The notes below the pieces were generated by a model, which had not been told where the DNA came from, ran no database searches, and saw nothing but the letters and a program-made list of their open reading frames with translations. This document shows positions 3,902 through 5,954 of a stretch of DNA of 5,954 bases, in pieces (the first letter of the stretch is position 1; the number at the start of each line of letters is the position of its first letter). The stretch is from CAYNFP01 sp964492595. Its GTDB lineage: Bacteria; Bacillota_I; Bacilli_A; RF39; UBA660. Made by a program: the position numbers and the translations under genes. The DNA lies in contig CAZBKY010000041.1 in assembly GCA_964492595.1 (NCBI GenBank), positions 1-5,954 of the forward strand, read 5' to 3'.

Positions 3902-5954
3902 CTATTTATCCCTTAAAATTGCATTATACTTTTTACATATTAAATCTATAATATTTCTAAATATTTGATTGCCCTCTTCTTCTGTTAAAGTTTTAGTATC
4001 ATCTTCAAATTTTAAAGTAAATGCTAAAGATTTTTTATTTTCCATTTTATATTCATCAAATATAATGCATTCTGTTATTCTTTTTTTATCGATTGAATAA
4101 ATATCTTTTACTATATCAGATGAAGTTATATTATTATCAACTATAAAAGCTGCGTCTCTTTTGATTGCAGGAAATTTATTCGGTTCAATATATCTTAGTT
4201 TACCTGATTTTTTAGGCATTAATCTTTCTAAGTTTATTTCGCATACATATATATCTTTTTTTGTAATGTTGGGACTTAGTTTACCTAAAAAACCTATTTT
4301 GTCATTATCAATGAGTATACTTGCAGTCATTCCAGGATGCATAAAGCTGTATGAACCATCACTTACATATTTTGATCTATTATCTAAACCAAGATAATGA
4401 ATTAAGTTTTCAACTATGCCTTTCAATGTATAAAAATCATTACTAATTCCCACATCATTCCAGGAAGTAAAATGTTGTTTACCAGTCATTAATATAGATA
4501 ACTTCATATCTTCCCTATATTCTTCTTTTTCTTTATAATATATATTTGCTATTTCATATATATTTATATTTTCAATTCCTCTAGAAAAGTTATATTCACT
4601 TACCTCAAGTAAAGAAGGTATTAAAGATGTTCTTATATGAGTTCTATCGCTGCTTATTGGTTTATCAAGTTTAATTATTTCTTTATTATCATAGTTATAT
4701 TTACCCTGTTTATTTTTATCTGTTAGAGTATATGTTTTAACTTCATTTAATCCAAGAGCTCTAAGTCTTAAAGAAATATCCTCTCTATATTTAATTCTAG
4801 GTGCATAACTTCCTTTTTTTAATTCCTGAAGAGGATTCTTTCCAATTATTTTATCAAATCCATATATTCTTCCAACTTCTTCAATTAAATCTTCTTTAAT
4901 TAAAACATCCATTCTTCTGTTTGGGATTATTACATCATAACTATCTGTATATTCAAATTTTAATTTACTTAATGCACTCTCAACATCTTTATCAGTTAAA
5001 TTCAGTCCTAGCACAGAATTTATTTTATCTAAAGATATGCTTGCTTTTTTAGGAGTTTTATCTACATTGTCATATATCAAAATATCCTCGCATACCTTGC
5101 CATCAGCAAAACTCTCCAACAGATAACTTGCTCTAGCAATTGCATCATATGTATATTCATAATTAAGTCCTTTTTCAAACCTTAGTGATGCCTCACTTCT
5201 CAAATCTAGTTTAATTGATGTTTTTCTAATTGATAAGGGATTAAATATAGCACTTTCTATAACTATATTTTTAGTATTCTCATCCACTTCTGTAGAGAGC
5301 CCTCCCATAATTCCAGCAATCCCTATTACGTTCTTGCCACCAGTAATCACTATATCTTCGCTACCCAATTTCCTTGTTTTTTTATCAAGAGTAGTGATTT
5401 CCTCTTCATCATAAGCCATTCTAACACCTAAAGAATTACCTAACTTATCAGCATCATAAAAATGCAAGGGCTGACCATATTCAAGCATTACATAATTAGA
5501 TATATCCACCACATTATTTATTGGCCTCATTCCAACTGCAGTAAGTCTTTCTTTAATAAAATCAGGACTTTCCTTAATTTTTACATCTTTAACCATTTTC
5601 AATAATATTAAAGAGCATTTTTCTGTATCATTATTTAAATTTATTTTATCCTTTATACTTTCCTTTATTTCATGGAAAGAATTATCCGGTTTTTTAACAT
5701 CCGTTCCTAAAACAGAACTGGCTTCATAGGCAAAGCCTATATGTGACAAACAATCATTTCTGTTTGGATTTAAGTCCAGTGTGTATACTGTATCAGCTGA
5801 TGTTTTTAAATATTTAAATGGATTATCTGCAACAACTGCATCCACTGGAAGTTCATAGATTCCATCAGAATACTCATCTTCAAGACCAAGTTCATTTAAA
5901 GCACATATCATTCCAAAAGATTCTATACCTCTGATTTTGTTTTTTTTGATTTCA
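3902..5954 (-). CDS. pheT: Phenylalanyl-tRNA synthetase beta subunit, N-terminus beyond window
   Basis: PheT pairs with PheS as an alpha2beta2 enzyme that charges tRNA-Phe with phenylalanine in the cytoplasm; the beta subunit binds tRNA and edits mischarged Tyr. The frame is open to the window edge and reads IRGIESFGMIC before the first internal ATG (5911), which is the end of the tRNA-binding OB-fold domain, so that ATG is not the true start. About 683 residues are visible; roughly 110 are missing from a usual length near 795-800. Visible order: LNPNRND (about 61-67), the B3/B4 editing domain with NNVVDISNYVMLEYGQPLH (about 146-164), TLDKKTRKL and GIAGIMGG, LRSEASLRFEKG (about 251-262), B5 with NRRMDV...EDLIEEVGRIYGFDKI (about 345-369), the inactive synthetase-like core, and the FDX-ACB anticodon-binding domain (about 590-683) ending AILRDK. 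No frameshift or internal stop is present. pheS is expected upstream, outside the window. No clear terminator follows. Confidence 0.96.
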   Translation of the reverse strand, partial: EIKKNKIRGIESFGMICALNELGLEDEYSDGIYELPVDAVVADNPFKYLKTSADTVYTLDLNPNRNDCLSHIGFAYEASSVLGTDVKKPDNSFHEIKESIKDKINLNNDTEKCSLILLKMVKDVKIKESPDFIKERLTAVGMRPINNVVDISNYVMLEYGQPLHFYDADKLGNSLGVRMAYDEEEITTLDKKTRKLGSEDIVITGGKNVIGIAGIMGGLSTEVDENTKNIVIESAIFNPLSIRKTSIKLDLRSEASLRFEKGLNYEYTYDAIARASYLLESFADGKVCEDILIYDNVDKTPKKASISLDKINSVLGLNLTDKDVESALSKLKFEYTDSYDVIIPNRRMDVLIKEDLIEEVGRIYGFDKIIGKNPLQELKKGSYAPRIKYREDISLRLRALGLNEVKTYTLTDKNKQGKYNYDNKEIIKLDKPISSDRTHIRTSLIPSLLEVSEYNFSRGIENINIYEIANIYYKEKEEYREDMKLSILMTGKQHFTSWNDVGISNDFYTLKGIVENLIHYLGLDNRSKYVSDGSYSFMHPGMTASILIDNDKIGFLGKLSPNITKKDIYVCEINLERLMPKKSGKLRYIEPNKFPAIKRDAAFIVDNNITSSDIVKDIYSIDKKRITECIIFDEYKMENKKSLAFTLKFEDDTKTLTEEEGNQIFRNIIDLICKKYNAILRDK

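Noticed and set aside
4161..4397. Plus-strand 78-codon ORF opposite pheT
   Set aside because: It lies wholly inside the strongly conserved pheT coding sequence on the other strand, has no recognisable domain, and is a shadow frame.
5909..5911. ATG as the true start of pheT
   Set aside because: The frame continues upstream to the window edge with conserved RGIESFG sequence, so this Met is internal.

Overview
This window looks like a fragment of an AT-rich (by eye roughly 70-75% A+T), Gram-positive-type bacterial chromosome. The purine-rich AAGGAG-type ribosome binding sites, the heavy use of AGA (Arg) and ATA (Ile), and the style of pheT, LemA and DUF2207 all suggest a low-GC Firmicute (Clostridia or Tissierellia-like anaerobe). 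The species cannot be named from the sequence. Every gene I can support is on the minus strand, so transcription runs from high to low coordinates.

Layout in the direction of transcription. (1) 5954-3902: pheT, the phenylalanyl-tRNA synthetase beta subunit. It lacks its N-terminal ~110 residues, which lie beyond the window edge, and ends in a normal C-terminal anticodon-binding domain. (2) 3901-3479: after a short AT-rich gap with three 11-bp direct repeats comes a decayed gene. It reads as the C-terminal end of a Fic-family protein, broken by an in-frame TAG, with an intact winged-helix ORF of 71 codons after the break. (3) 3478-3223: a non-coding leader region before lemA, with a possible promoter and a tiny upstream ORF. 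(4) 3222-686: a two-gene operon, lemA then a DUF2207 (YciQ-like) membrane protein with a Gly/Ser-rich tail. The 38-bp gap between them holds a terminator-like hairpin followed directly by a strong Shine-Dalgarno site. (5) 621-304: a small nucleoside 2-deoxyribosyltransferase-like gene, intact in frame except for one TAA at codon 60. (6) 316-134: a weaker degraded reading frame with a single internal TAA. (7) 106-1: a textbook promoter (TTGACA-17 bp-TATAAT) with the perfect palindrome GCCGATATCGGC inside its spacer. It drives the first 18 codons of a small helix-turn-helix protein that runs off the window.

The housekeeping gene (pheT) and the envelope pair (lemA-DUF2207) look functional. The rest reads as an accessory zone undergoing gene decay: two or three frames on the same strand, each interrupted by a nonsense codon. 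Intact genes here use TAG and TAA as true stops, so code reassignment is unlikely. The two most interesting elements are the operator-in-spacer promoter at 78-106 and the LemA/DUF2207 membrane module with its internal attenuator-like hairpin. I see no tRNA, rRNA, CRISPR array, complete insertion sequence or recognisable riboswitch.
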